Shown here one piece after another: positions 1 through 8,169 of a stretch of DNA of 64,000 bases. The notes under the pieces were generated by a model. The model ran no database searches. It was given only the letters and a program-made list of their open reading frames with translations, and was not told the DNA's origin. The DNA is from JACVRW01 sp035650215. GTDB lineage: Bacteria; Actinomycetota; Thermoleophilia; Solirubrobacterales; Thermoleophilaceae. The position numbers were made by a program, and so were the translations under genes. The stretch is from contig DASRIC010000083.1 in NCBI GenBank assembly GCA_035650215.1, forward strand, positions 1 to 64,000, in the 5' to 3' direction. Within the stretch, counting starts at the first letter, position 1; the number at the start of each line of letters is the position of its first letter.

Positions 1-374
<374 letters not shown>

Positions 375-700
375 AGTCTGGCGTGGTTTCAGTCCGGACG
401 GCCTGAGGGAAGCCCCGAGCCGGCCGGTCCACTGTCAGATCAAGAGAGCTGTCAAGTCGTTGCGGCTCCCGCGTACACCTGCGGGTGGGCCGGACTTGAC
501 GGGTCTGTTCAGGCCCCTCCAGAAGCGCCACGTGGACGCCCCTCGAGGGGTTCAAACCTGGACGCGACCTTGTCCGCCGCAGCGCAAGCGGAGCTTGCGA
601 GGCGGCGTCACGGTCGCACGTACTGCTGAGTTTTCAAAGACCGTGCGCCTCCGGGGTGGGGCCTCCACCCGCGCATGGAGCGCGACGGACCACTGTAGCA
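375..700 (-). promoter_or_regulatory. rRNA promoter and leader region
   Basis: The 368-nt gap between the end of tyrS and 16S holds no convincing protein gene. On the minus strand a TACAGT hexamer (692-697) could be the rRNA -10, though no clear -35 accompanies it. Downstream come a hairpin with stems 654-659/665-670, a boxA-like antitermination motif GTCTTTGAAAACTCA (about 627-640), a long imperfect hairpin at 575-607 with a CGCAAG/CTTGCG core, and a perfect 12-bp palindrome CCCCTCGAGGGG (539-550). This order (promoter, boxA, processing stems, 16S) matches actinobacterial rrn leaders. RNase processing sites cannot be placed from sequence alone. Confidence 0.7.
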
Positions 701-742
701 CCGCGCAGGCGCCATGGCGAACCGGCTTACGAACGATTTGGC

Positions 743-1918
743 TCAGCCGCGGCGCAGACGCCGCAAGCGCCGCTTGCCGACCTGGAGGACCACGCCGTCG
801 AGCTCCGCCGCGGGAACGTCGAGCCGCGACTCGCCGACCGGGCTGCCGTCGAGCTTTACCCCGCCCTGGGCGAGCAGCCGGCGCCCCTCGGAGCGCGAGA
901 GCCCGAATGCCTCACCCAGGAGAGCCGGCAGGTGGACCACCTCGCCGTTGGCGGGGCTGAACGCGAACTCCTCGATCTCATCGGGCAGCTCACGGCGCAC
1001 GTGCAGCGTGTCGAAGCGCTCCTGCGCCGCCGCCGCGGCCTCCGCGCCGTGATAGCGCTCGGTGAGCGCGAGCGCCATCGCCCGCTTGGCGTCGCGCGCC
1101 GGCAGCGCCGGGTTCGGCGGACCGTCGAGCAGCAACGAGTAGTAGGAGCCCATCGCCTCGTCGGGCACCCGCATCAGCTTCCCGAACATCTCCTCGGGCG
1201 GCTCTTCGACGCCCACGTAGTTACCGAGCGACTTCGACATCTTCTGCACGCCGTCGGTGCCCGGCAGAATCGGCATGGTGAGGATCGACTGGGGGGCGAT
1301 CCCGTAGGCCCGCTGTATCTCGCGCGCGAGCAGCACGTTGAACTTCTGGTCGGTGCCGCCGAGCTCGATGTCCGCGCGGATCGCGACCGAGTCGTAGCCC
1401 TGGAGCAGCGGATAGAGCAGCTCGAGGATGGAGATCGGCTCGCCCGCGCGGTAGCGCTTGTCAAAGTCGTCGCGCTCGAGGAGCTGGGCGATCGTAGAGG
1501 TGCGCGCCAGCCGGAGCAGCTCCTCCATCGGCATGTCGAGCCACTCGCCGTTGCGCCGCACCTCGGTGCGCGAGCGGTCGAGCACCTTGAAGGCTTGCTC
1601 CTCGTAGGTCTCCGCGTTGCTGTCGATTTCGGCCGGGTCGACGTGGGGACGCGTGGAGGAGCGCCCGCTCGGGTCTCCGACGCGGGCGGTGTAGTCGCCG
1701 ACGATCAGCACTACCGTGTGCCCGAGCTCCTGGAACTCCCTGAGCTTTCGCAGCACCACGGTGTGCCCCAGATGAATGTCGGGCGTCGTGGGGTCCACGC
1801 CGAGCTTGACGCGGAGCGGGCGTCCCTTGGCCAGCTGGCGTTCGAGCTCGCCGGCAGGCAGCGCGTCCACGGCGTTGCGGGTCAGGAAAGCGGCGCCCTC
1901 ACCGGCGGAGACCGTCAT
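743..1918 (-). CDS. tyrS: Tyrosyl-tRNA synthetase
   Basis: Cytosolic enzyme charging tRNA-Tyr with tyrosine. The 391-residue product has the class I HIGH-type motif HLGH at residues 49-52, KMSKS at 226-230, and a C-terminal S4-like RNA-binding segment from about 325. The length is normal for a short-form bacterial TyrRS. I chose the ATG at 1918 because the catalytic fold begins just after it and a TAGCAT hexamer lies 7 nt upstream, as expected for a leaderless mRNA; an in-frame extension to 1990 would lie across that promoter. The gene ends upstream of the co-oriented rRNA operon. No T-box leader is possible with this promoter position. Confidence 0.97.
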   Translation of the reverse strand: MTVSAGEGAAFLTRNAVDALPAGELERQLAKGRPLRVKLGVDPTTPDIHLGHTVVLRKLREFQELGHTVVLIVGDYTARVGDPSGRSSTRPHVDPAEIDSNAETYEEQAFKVLDRSRTEVRRNGEWLDMPMEELLRLARTSTIAQLLERDDFDKRYRAGEPISILELLYPLLQGYDSVAIRADIELGGTDQKFNVLLAREIQRAYGIAPQSILTMPILPGTDGVQKMSKSLGNYVGVEEPPEEMFGKLMRVPDEAMGSYYSLLLDGPPNPALPARDAKRAMALALTERYHGAEAAAAAQERFDTLHVRRELPDEIEEFAFSPANGEVVHLPALLGEAFGLSRSEGRRLLAQGGVKLDGSPVGESRLDVPAAELDGVVLQVGKRRLRRLRRG

Positions 1919-1925
1919 GGGGCCA

Positions 1926-1931
1926 ATGCTA
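1926..1931 (-). promoter_or_regulatory. Putative -10 box of tyrS
   Basis: TAGCAT ends 7 nt before the tyrS ATG, so transcription should begin at or beside the start codon. It overlaps by two bases a plus-strand TAGACT (1930-1935) that could serve the divergent penicillin-binding protein gene. Confidence 0.55.
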
Positions 1932-2043
1932 GACTCACGCCCCTCTTCGGGCTGCCCGTGACGATGCCGTGCGGGAGGGCGCCCGCTCACGCCGCCGTCG
2001 AGCCCGCACGATCGTGGGACCCCTGCCCCCGGGGCTCAATCCG

Positions 2044-4455
2044 ATGTCAGAGCCGCCGCCGCCTATCACCCATCCGACCGCCGTGCGGGACGATTTCCGT
2101 GGCGGCAACGGCCGGAACGGCGGCCCGGGCGACGCGCAGCCCCCGCAACCCCCCGCGCCGCCCAAGCGCAAGCCAAGGCTGAAGAAGCTGCGACTTGCCT
2201 TCATCCTGCTCGGGCTCTCGGTCCTGGCGCTCGTCTCCACGCTGTTCGGCATGTTGATGGCCGTGGCCAGCGACCTGCCCTCGCTCGACAACAAGGCCGA
2301 GTTCAGGGCTGCCGAGAACTCCCTGCTTTACGCCGACGGACCGGGCTGCAAGGAGCCCGGGAAGGACTCCTGCCAGATCGCCAAGCTCACCGGCAACCTC
2401 AACCGGATCCTCGTCGAGCAGGGCGAGATCTCGGCTCAGTTGAAGAACGCCGTGATCGCGATCGAGGACCGGCGCTTCTACTCGCACGAGGGCGTCGACT
2501 ACGCCGGAATCGGCCGGGCGCTCATCCAGGACGTGCTCAAGCGGCGCGCGGCGCAGGGCGGCTCGACGATCACCCAGCAGTTCGTGAAGAACGCGCTGTC
2601 CGCCCAGGGCGACCGCTCGGTGTTCCAGAAGCTGCGCGAGGCGGCGCTGTCGTACCACCTGGAGCGCCAGTGGTCGAAGGAGCGAATCCTGACCCAGTAC
2701 CTGAACACCGTGTACTTCGGGCACGGCGCTTACGGCATCGAAGCGGCGGTGCGCACCTACTTCGGCGATGGCGACGAGCCCGAGGAGCAGGAGGGTGCGG
2801 AGACCGGTGGCGTTCAGTACACGCTGCCGACGCTGCCCGAGGACGAAGAGGACCCGAACCGGCGTGAAGCGCTCGACGTGGCACCCGAGGAGGCGGCCCT
2901 GCTGGCGGGCATGATCGCCTCGCCGAGCCTCTACGACCCGATCGAGAACCCGGTGATCGCAGCCGAGCGGCGCAACCTCGTGCTGTCGCGCATGTACGAC
3001 CAGCGCATGCTCACGCGCGAGGAGTACGAGGACGCGAAGGCCCAGGCGCTGCCGGACGAGGACGAGATCGACCCGCCGGACAGCGAGTCGGAGCAGCCCT
3101 ACTTCACGAGCTGGATGACTCAGCAGCTGGTGGACGAGTACGGGGCGGGGGTGGTCTTCGGCGGCGGCCTGCGGGTGAAGACCACGATCGACCCCGAGCT
3201 CCAGGCGGCGGCGGAGAGCGCGGTCCAGGGCCGTCTCGCCGGCGTCGGGCCGGACGCGTCGCTCGTGGCGATCGAGAACCGCACCGGCGAGGTGAAGGCG
3301 ATGGTCGGGGGCTCGGACTTCGACGCCCGCCCGTTCAACCTCGCCACCAACGGCCACCGCCAGCCGGGCTCGGCGTTCAAGCCCTTCATCCTCGTGCGCG
3401 CCCTCGAGGACGGCATCGACCCGAACAGCGTCTGGGCCTCAGCGCCGAAGAAGCTCCCCTTCAAGGGCAAGAAGGGGCCTGAGCTGTTCGACGTCTCAAA
3501 CTACGAGGACTCCTACCTCGGCTCGGCGTCGCTGTGGTCGGCCACCGCGAGCTCCGACAACTCGGTGTTCGCCGAGCTCGGCATGAAGGTCGGGCCCAAG
3601 CGCGTGGCACGGCTCGCCCAGAACCTCGGGATCAGGACCGAGCTATCCACCAACCCCGCCATGTTGCTCGGCGGCCTCGAGGAGGGCGTGACCCCGCTCG
3701 AGATGGCCTACGCCTACTCGACGATCGCGAACGGCGGCGTGCGCGTGTCGAACACGCTCGCCCCCGGGGACAGCGGGCCGGTTGCGATCGAGAAGGTGGT
3801 GCGCGGAGGCAGGGCCGAGGTCGAGGGCGGCGACCCGGAGCGCGTGCGCGAGCGGGTGATCCCCGCGAATGTCGCCCAGGTCACGCGCGACATGCTGGGC
3901 CTCGTGGTGTCGAGCGGGACCGGCAAGGCGGCTCAGGTCGGTGACGAGGAGATCTGGGGCAAGACCGGCACCACCGAGAACTACGGCGACGCCTGGTTCG
4001 TGGGCGCGAACAAGGACTACACGGTGGCCGTCTGGGTCGGCTACGCCGACCGGGTCCAGCCGATGGAATACGAGCACGCCGGAGGCCCGGTGGCCGGCGG
4101 CACCTTCCCGGCCGAGATCTTCGCCGCCTTCATGTCGCAGGCCGTGGAGATCCGCGACGCGCGCGATGCAGCGAGCGGCAAGGACAAGGACGACACGGAC
4201 ACGAGCACCACGCCGGCCGTGCCGATCGCGCCCACCGAGATTCCGCCCGCGGAGCAGGCGGTGCCCGAGCAGGCCGCCCCGCAGGAGGCCGCGCCCGCGC
4301 CGGACGAGGACGCCGCACCCGCGCCCGAGGCCCCCGCGCCGCCGGTGCCCGAGCAGCCGGCGCCCACCCCCGCGCCCGCCCCGGCCCCAGCGCCCGCCCC
4401 GACGCCGCCGGCGGGCGGCGGTACGGGCGGCGGCGTGGGCACCGGAACTCCCTAG
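2044..4455 (+). CDS. Class A penicillin-binding protein (PBP1A-like)
   Basis: Bifunctional peptidoglycan synthase anchored in the membrane. From the ATG at 2044 the 803-residue protein has a proline-rich cytoplasmic tail, one membrane segment (about 51-75), a glycosyltransferase domain with EDRRFYSHEG at 141-150 and STITQQ at 174-179, and a transpeptidase domain with SAFK (443-446, catalytic serine), SDN (504-506) and KTGT (640-643). The C-terminal about 90 residues are Pro/Ala-rich, probably crossing or lying in the wall. Odd: an acidic insertion of about 36 residues (242-277) inside the glycosyltransferase domain. The start is uncertain, since an in-frame GTG at 1969 would add 25 basic residues; I prefer 2044 because the extension is low-complexity. 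Confidence 0.93.
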   Translation: MSEPPPPITHPTAVRDDFRGGNGRNGGPGDAQPPQPPAPPKRKPRLKKLRLAFILLGLSVLALVSTLFGMLMAVASDLPSLDNKAEFRAAENSLLYADGPGCKEPGKDSCQIAKLTGNLNRILVEQGEISAQLKNAVIAIEDRRFYSHEGVDYAGIGRALIQDVLKRRAAQGGSTITQQFVKNALSAQGDRSVFQKLREAALSYHLERQWSKERILTQYLNTVYFGHGAYGIEAAVRTYFGDGDEPEEQEGAETGGVQYTLPTLPEDEEDPNRREALDVAPEEAALLAGMIASPSLYDPIENPVIAAERRNLVLSRMYDQRMLTREEYEDAKAQALPDEDEIDPPDSESEQPYFTSWMTQQLVDEYGAGVVFGGGLRVKTTIDPELQAAAESAVQGRLAGVGPDASLVAIENRTGEVKAMVGGSDFDARPFNLATNGHRQPGSAFKPFILVRALEDGIDPNSVWASAPKKLPFKGKKGPELFDVSNYEDSYLGSASLWSATASSDNSVFAELGMKVGPKRVARLAQNLGIRTELSTNPAMLLGGLEEGVTPLEMAYAYSTIANGGVRVSNTLAPGDSGPVAIEKVVRGGRAEVEGGDPERVRERVIPANVAQVTRDMLGLVVSSGTGKAAQVGDEEIWGKTGTTENYGDAWFVGANKDYTVAVWVGYADRVQPMEYEHAGGPVAGGTFPAEIFAAFMSQAVEIRDARDAASGKDKDDTDTSTTPAVPIAPTEIPPAEQAVPEQAAPQEAAPAPDEDAAPAPEAPAPPVPEQPAPTPAPAPAPAPAPTPPAGGGTGGGVGTGTP

Positions 4456-4481
4456 GGCCGGATCCTCCGCTGAGGCCGGCC

Positions 4482-5081
4482 TCAGGCCGCGCCGCGCATG
4501 GCCGCGGGAAGCGGGCGCGAGACGTGCGCGCTGTTCGCGTCGCAGAAGCGCCAGTGCAGCTCCGCCGCCCTCGTGATCCCGATGCGCTCGCCGGTCGCGA
4601 TCCGCGGCGCCGTGGCGCCCGGCTCGCGGGCCAGCACCTCGATCGGTCCGTCGACGAGCGAGCTCCCGTTCAGCGAGAGCCCGATCCCGAGCGCCTGGGT
4701 GAGCTTGCCGGGCCCCGAGCAGAGCTCGCGCTCGCGGCTCACCCCGCGACGGGCGCGCATCTCCTCCACCCCGTCGAGCGGCTCCAGCGCGCGGATCAGG
4801 ACCGCCGCGCCGATGCCCTCCGCCTCGGCAACGGCGTTCAGCAGCGAGTGCACGCCGTAGGAGAAATAGACGTAGGCGTTGCCCGGCGGCCCGAACAGCG
4901 TGCGCGTACGGGGGGTGAGCCCCGCGAAGGCGTGGCAGGCCGGCTCGTCCATGTGGTAGCTCTCGGTCTCGACGATCCGCCCGGCGGTCCGGCCGTGGCG
5001 AACCTCGCAGCCGATCAGGTCGCGCGCCACGTGGTGCACCGATCGCGCGTAGAAGGAGCGCTCGAGCCGCGCGGCGCTCAT
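4482..5081 (-). CDS. DNA-3-methyladenine glycosylase (AAG/MPG family)
   Basis: Base-excision repair enzyme that removes alkylated or deaminated purines. The 199-residue product matches the small MPG fold: ARDLIGCEV near residue 19, the IVETESYH segment (about 36-43) carrying the catalytic glutamate, the CHAFAGLTPRT block at 49-59, YVYFSYGVHSLLN at 70-82 and the SGPGKLTQALGI block. Length is typical. Its ATG overlaps the argH stop (ATGA, 5078-5081), so it is probably translationally coupled to argH and has no promoter of its own. The link with arginine biosynthesis is positional only. Confidence 0.93.
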   Translation of the reverse strand: MSAARLERSFYARSVHHVARDLIGCEVRHGRTAGRIVETESYHMDEPACHAFAGLTPRTRTLFGPPGNAYVYFSYGVHSLLNAVAEAEGIGAAVLIRALEPLDGVEEMRARRGVSRERELCSGPGKLTQALGIGLSLNGSSLVDGPIEVLAREPGATAPRIATGERIGITRAAELHWRFCDANSAHVSRPLPAAMRGAA

Positions 5082-6442
5082 CCCTCCGCCAGCACGTGGC
5101 GCGCCTGGGCCAGCTGGTCGCGCACGCGCGGGAGCGCGGTGCCGCCGTGCGAGACCTTGGACTCGAGCCAGGCGCCCTGCTCGAGCAGCTCGTGGAAGCC
5201 GCGGTCGAGCTGGGGCGCCAGCTCCGCGAGCTCCTCCTCGCTGAGCTCGGACAGGTCCTTGCCGCGCTCGAGCGCCCCCCGCACAAGGCCGCCCACGATG
5301 CCGTGAGCCTCCCGGAACGGGACGCCGCGGCGCACAAGCAGGTCCGCCACGTCCGTGGCGGCGATGAACTCGTCGGAGGCGGCCTCGGCCATCCGCTCGC
5401 GGTGGAACGTGATCCCCTCGAGCATCTCGGCGGTCACGCGCAGGCAGAGCTCGAGCGTGTCGATCGCGTCGAAGAGCGGCTCCTTGTCCTCCTGGAGGTC
5501 CTTGTTGTAGGTGAGCGGCAGGCCGTGCAGCACGCCGTGCACGGCCACCAGGCGCCCAGTGATGCGCGGCGCCTTCGCGCGCAGCAGCTCGGCGGCGTCC
5601 GGGTTCTTCTTCTGCGGCATCAAGCTCGACCCGGACGAGAACTCGTCCGCCACCTGGCAGAAGCCGAACTCGGCGGTCGACCACAGCACGATCTCCGCGC
5701 CCAGCTGGGAGATGTGTCCCGCGCAGGTGGCGGCGGCGCTCAGGTAGTCGAGCACGAAGTCGCGGTTGGACACGGCGTCGAGCGAGTTCTCCGCCACCCC
5801 GCCGAAGCCGAGCTCCTGGGCGACGAACATGCGGCTCGTGTCGAAGTTCACGCCGGCGAGCGCGCCCGCGCCGAGGGGCAGGTCGTCGGTGGCGGTCATG
5901 CAGAAGTTGAAGCGCTGGAGATCGCGGCGGAACTTCCAGAACCAGGCCAGCAGGTGGTGGGAGAGGTAGACCGGCTGGGCCCGCTGGAGGTGGGTGTAAC
6001 CGGGCAGCGGCCAATCGATGTGGCGCTCGGCGAGGTCCGCGAGGGTGCCCATCAGGGCGAGCAGCAGACCCCTCGCCTCGAGCGAGTGCGCACGCACGAG
6101 CATCGCGACGTCGGTGGCCACCTGGTCGTTGCGCGAGCGGGCCGTATGGAGCTTTCCGCCCACCGGGCCGGCGATCTCAGTGAGCCGCCGCTCGATCGCC
6201 ATGTGGATGTCCTCGTCGCCCGCCCGGACCTCGAAGCTGTCGCTGTCGATCTCCTCCCGCACGGCGGCGAGCCCGTGCTCGATCTGCTCGAGGTCCTCGT
6301 CGCCGATGATGCCGTTGCGCGCGAGCATCCGGGCGTGCGCGAGGGACTGCTCGAGGTCATAGGGAGCTAGCCGGTAGTCGAACGCGATCGACGAGTTGAG
6401 CGCCTGGAAGAGCGGATCCTGGGGATCGCGGAAGCGGCCCAT
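5078..6442 (-). CDS. argH: Argininosuccinate lyase
   Basis: Splits argininosuccinate into arginine and fumarate, the last step of arginine synthesis, as a cytosolic homotetramer. The 454-residue protein shows TARSRNDQVATD (100-111), PGYTHLQRAQPV (148-159) and the fumarase/aspartase signature GSSLMPQKKN (271-280) on the catalytic loop. Length is normal. The ATG at 6442 is supported by TAGACT 9 nt upstream. No other arg gene is present, so argH is detached from the pathway cluster here and forms a two-gene unit with the DNA glycosylase gene. Confidence 0.97.
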   Translation of the reverse strand: MGRFRDPQDPLFQALNSSIAFDYRLAPYDLEQSLAHARMLARNGIIGDEDLEQIEHGLAAVREEIDSDSFEVRAGDEDIHMAIERRLTEIAGPVGGKLHTARSRNDQVATDVAMLVRAHSLEARGLLLALMGTLADLAERHIDWPLPGYTHLQRAQPVYLSHHLLAWFWKFRRDLQRFNFCMTATDDLPLGAGALAGVNFDTSRMFVAQELGFGGVAENSLDAVSNRDFVLDYLSAAATCAGHISQLGAEIVLWSTAEFGFCQVADEFSSGSSLMPQKKNPDAAELLRAKAPRITGRLVAVHGVLHGLPLTYNKDLQEDKEPLFDAIDTLELCLRVTAEMLEGITFHRERMAEAASDEFIAATDVADLLVRRGVPFREAHGIVGGLVRGALERGKDLSELSEEELAELAPQLDRGFHELLEQGAWLESKVSHGGTALPRVRDQLAQARHVLAEG

Positions 6443-6451
6443 GGGCCGCGC

Positions 6452-6457
6452 AGTCTA
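6452..6457 (-). promoter_or_regulatory. Putative -10 box of argH
   Basis: TAGACT lies 9 nt before the argH ATG, giving an mRNA with almost no 5' leader. No ribosome-binding site is visible before this start. Confidence 0.5.
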
Positions 6458-6502
6458 CGGCGCACCCCGGGGTCGCCAGACGAGCACCGCCTGGGCGGAC
6501 CG

Positions 6503-6508
6503 TAGGAT
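6503..6508 (+). promoter_or_regulatory. Putative -10 box ahead of the GNAT gene
   Basis: TAGGAT is followed after exactly 7 nt by a GTG (6516) that opens only a five-codon frame ending in TGA (6531-6533). The GNAT frame begins at a TTG inside that minigene (6526). See the finding on the GNAT start. Confidence 0.45.
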
Positions 6509-6525
6509 CCTCGCCGTGACCGCGC

Positions 6526-7125
6526 TTGGCTGAGATCCGCCGGCCGCAGGTGAGCGAGCGCCCGCAGCTGGCGCGGCTGCTTCGCGAGAGCGGGCCTGAG
6601 ATGTTCGACCGCTTTGCCGGCGGCAGCGAGCGTGCGCTTCGCACCCTCGAGCGGGCGATCGGCGAGCCGGGCAACTCCGCCAGCGCTGAGCGCCTCTGGG
6701 TGGCCGAGATCGACGGCGAGCTCGCCGCGGTGATGGCCGCGTTCCCGGTGGGCGAGGCGGCCTCGCGCTCGCGCGCGTTTCTCCGGCTCTCGCTGCGCGG
6801 GGCCCCGGTGTGGCGCTGGACATCCGCCCTGCGGCTCTACTTCCTCGCCGGGCGCGCCTCGCCGAACCCCCCGCAATCGGCGCTGTACGTGGACGCGCTC
6901 GCCACCGAGGAGCGCTTTCGGCGGCGCGGCGCGGCGCGCGCGCTGCTCGCCGAGGCCGAGCGCCAGGCGCGCCGGCAGGGGCTCCCCGCGATCGCCCTCG
7001 ACACCACGATGACCAACGAGGTGGCCCGCCGGCTGTACGGCGGGGAGGGCTACGACGAGGTGGGCTACCGGCCGCCGCGCCGCGGGCTGCCCGGCTTCGT
7101 GGCGCTCGTCAAGCGCGTGGGCTGA
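6526..7125 (+). CDS. GNAT-family N-acetyltransferase
   Basis: Acetyl-CoA-dependent acyltransferase of unknown substrate, 199 residues. The C-terminal half has the GNAT core: YVDALATEERFRRRGAARALL (about 123-143), whose R-R-x-G-A segment corresponds to the acetyl-CoA pyrophosphate loop, followed by LDTTMTNEVARRLYGGEGY. The first in-frame start is TTG at 6526 and the domain begins right after it, so little can be missing. Its 3' end overlaps the convergent HTH_42 gene by 17 bp. A leaderless-type GTG ten bases upstream is out of frame by one base, which may indicate an indel or a short upstream minigene. Confidence 0.85.
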   Translation: MAEIRRPQVSERPQLARLLRESGPEMFDRFAGGSERALRTLERAIGEPGNSASAERLWVAEIDGELAAVMAAFPVGEAASRSRAFLRLSLRGAPVWRWTSALRLYFLAGRASPNPPQSALYVDALATEERFRRRGAARALLAEAERQARRQGLPAIALDTTMTNEVARRLYGGEGYDEVGYRPPRRGLPGFVALVKRVG

Positions 7126-8164
7126 CGAGCCCGAGGAAGCGCAGCACCGCCTCGGACTCGATCTCGAGCGAGGCGTCGGCGGCGTCGTCGATCCGGCTGA
7201 ACCGCGTGATGGTGAGCTCGTCGCCGCGAAGCGTCCAGGTGCCCACCACGCGCCCGTCCACGAGCACGGCCGGCCGGAAGATTCCGCCCGAGATCACGGC
7301 GTCCGTGTGCGCCCCCACGAGCTCCTCCCGGGAGCGCCAGCCGAGCAGGAGCGGCTCGAACGGGCCGAGCAGCTTGGGCGCCGGCAGCTCCGTGACCGGC
7401 GGGCGGCCGGCCAGGTCCACGAGGCCGTCGGCGCGCTCGTGCAGCTCGCCGCCGATCGCGCCGAGGCCCGCGCGCACGTCCCGGAGCGGCAGCCCGGTCC
7501 ACTTCGCGAGGTCGCGGTCGTCCGCGGGACCGTGGCCCGCCAGGAAGCGGCGGGCCAGCTCGGCGAGGGCGGCGTCGCGATCCACCGGGCGCGGCTCCCC
7601 GAGCCAGTCGCGCACCAGCACGTAGGCGTGCTGACGACCCTTCATCGGGCCGCGCACCGCCAGGCCGCGCAGACAGGCGCGGAACAGGAGATGCACGAGC
7701 GCCTGGCCCTCGGTGCGCACGCCGGCGCTCGCCACACGCTCGCCCAGCTCGTCGCGCGTGAGCGGGCCCTCTGCGGCGAGTGCGCCCTCGATCGCCGTCA
7801 CGGCGCGGTCCGCGGCCGCCGGCTCAACGCCCTCCTGCGCGAGCCGGCGGGTGTTGGCGGTCAGCCAGCGCGGCGCGATCAGCGCCTGGAGCCACGGGTA
7901 GTCCTCGCGCCGGACGAGGTGAAGCGTGCCGCGGTTCAGCCACGTGACGATGAGGGAGCGCTCCTCGCCGAGCGCGCGGTCGACCTCGTCCGCGCTCTCG
8001 ACCGTGCTGCGCGCCCGCACGGCGAGGCGCAGCCCGCGCGGGTCCTGCCCCTGGACGGCGAGCAGCCGCTCGACCACCTCGGCCGGCCCGTCCGCCGGCG
8101 GCCCCGACAGCAGCTGGGCCCGCAGCCGCTCGGCGAGCGGAGCCGGCTCGCGAGCGGCGGCCAC
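7109..8164 (-). CDS. HTH_42 winged-helix protein, AlkZ-like DNA glycosylase candidate
   Basis: Member of the winged-helix DNA-binding family (HTH_42), 351 residues, about normal length. The early VERLLAVQGQDPRG segment (31-44) places a Q-x-Q pair at residues 38 and 40. From what I recall of the family, a QxQ motif near this position is catalytic in AlkZ-type glycosylases that unhook bulky or crosslinked purines, whereas YcaQ-type members use QxD. Other family features are the TWLNRGTLHLV block and the FEPLLLGWRSRE block near the C terminus. The start is GTG at 8164, 5 nt after the DegT aminotransferase stop, so it is the last gene of that operon. Activity is inference; some members are annotated only as DNA-binding. 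Confidence 0.75.
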   Translation of the reverse strand: MAAAREPAPLAERLRAQLLSGPPADGPAEVVERLLAVQGQDPRGLRLAVRARSTVESADEVDRALGEERSLIVTWLNRGTLHLVRREDYPWLQALIAPRWLTANTRRLAQEGVEPAAADRAVTAIEGALAAEGPLTRDELGERVASAGVRTEGQALVHLLFRACLRGLAVRGPMKGRQHAYVLVRDWLGEPRPVDRDAALAELARRFLAGHGPADDRDLAKWTGLPLRDVRAGLGAIGGELHERADGLVDLAGRPPVTELPAPKLLGPFEPLLLGWRSREELVGAHTDAVISGGIFRPAVLVDGRVVGTWTLRGDELTITRFSRIDDAADASLEIESEAVLRFLGLVSPRA

Positions 8165-8169
8165 CGGGC

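Noticed and set aside
1919..2043. T-box or other riboswitch ahead of tyrS
   Set aside because: A TAGCAT box lies 7 nt before the start, leaving no room for an RNA leader; no T-box sequence (AGGGTGG type followed by terminator) is present.
656..2182. Plus-strand frame opposite tyrS
   Set aside because: Antisense shadow of tyrS; His/Arg/Val-rich with no recognisable motif.
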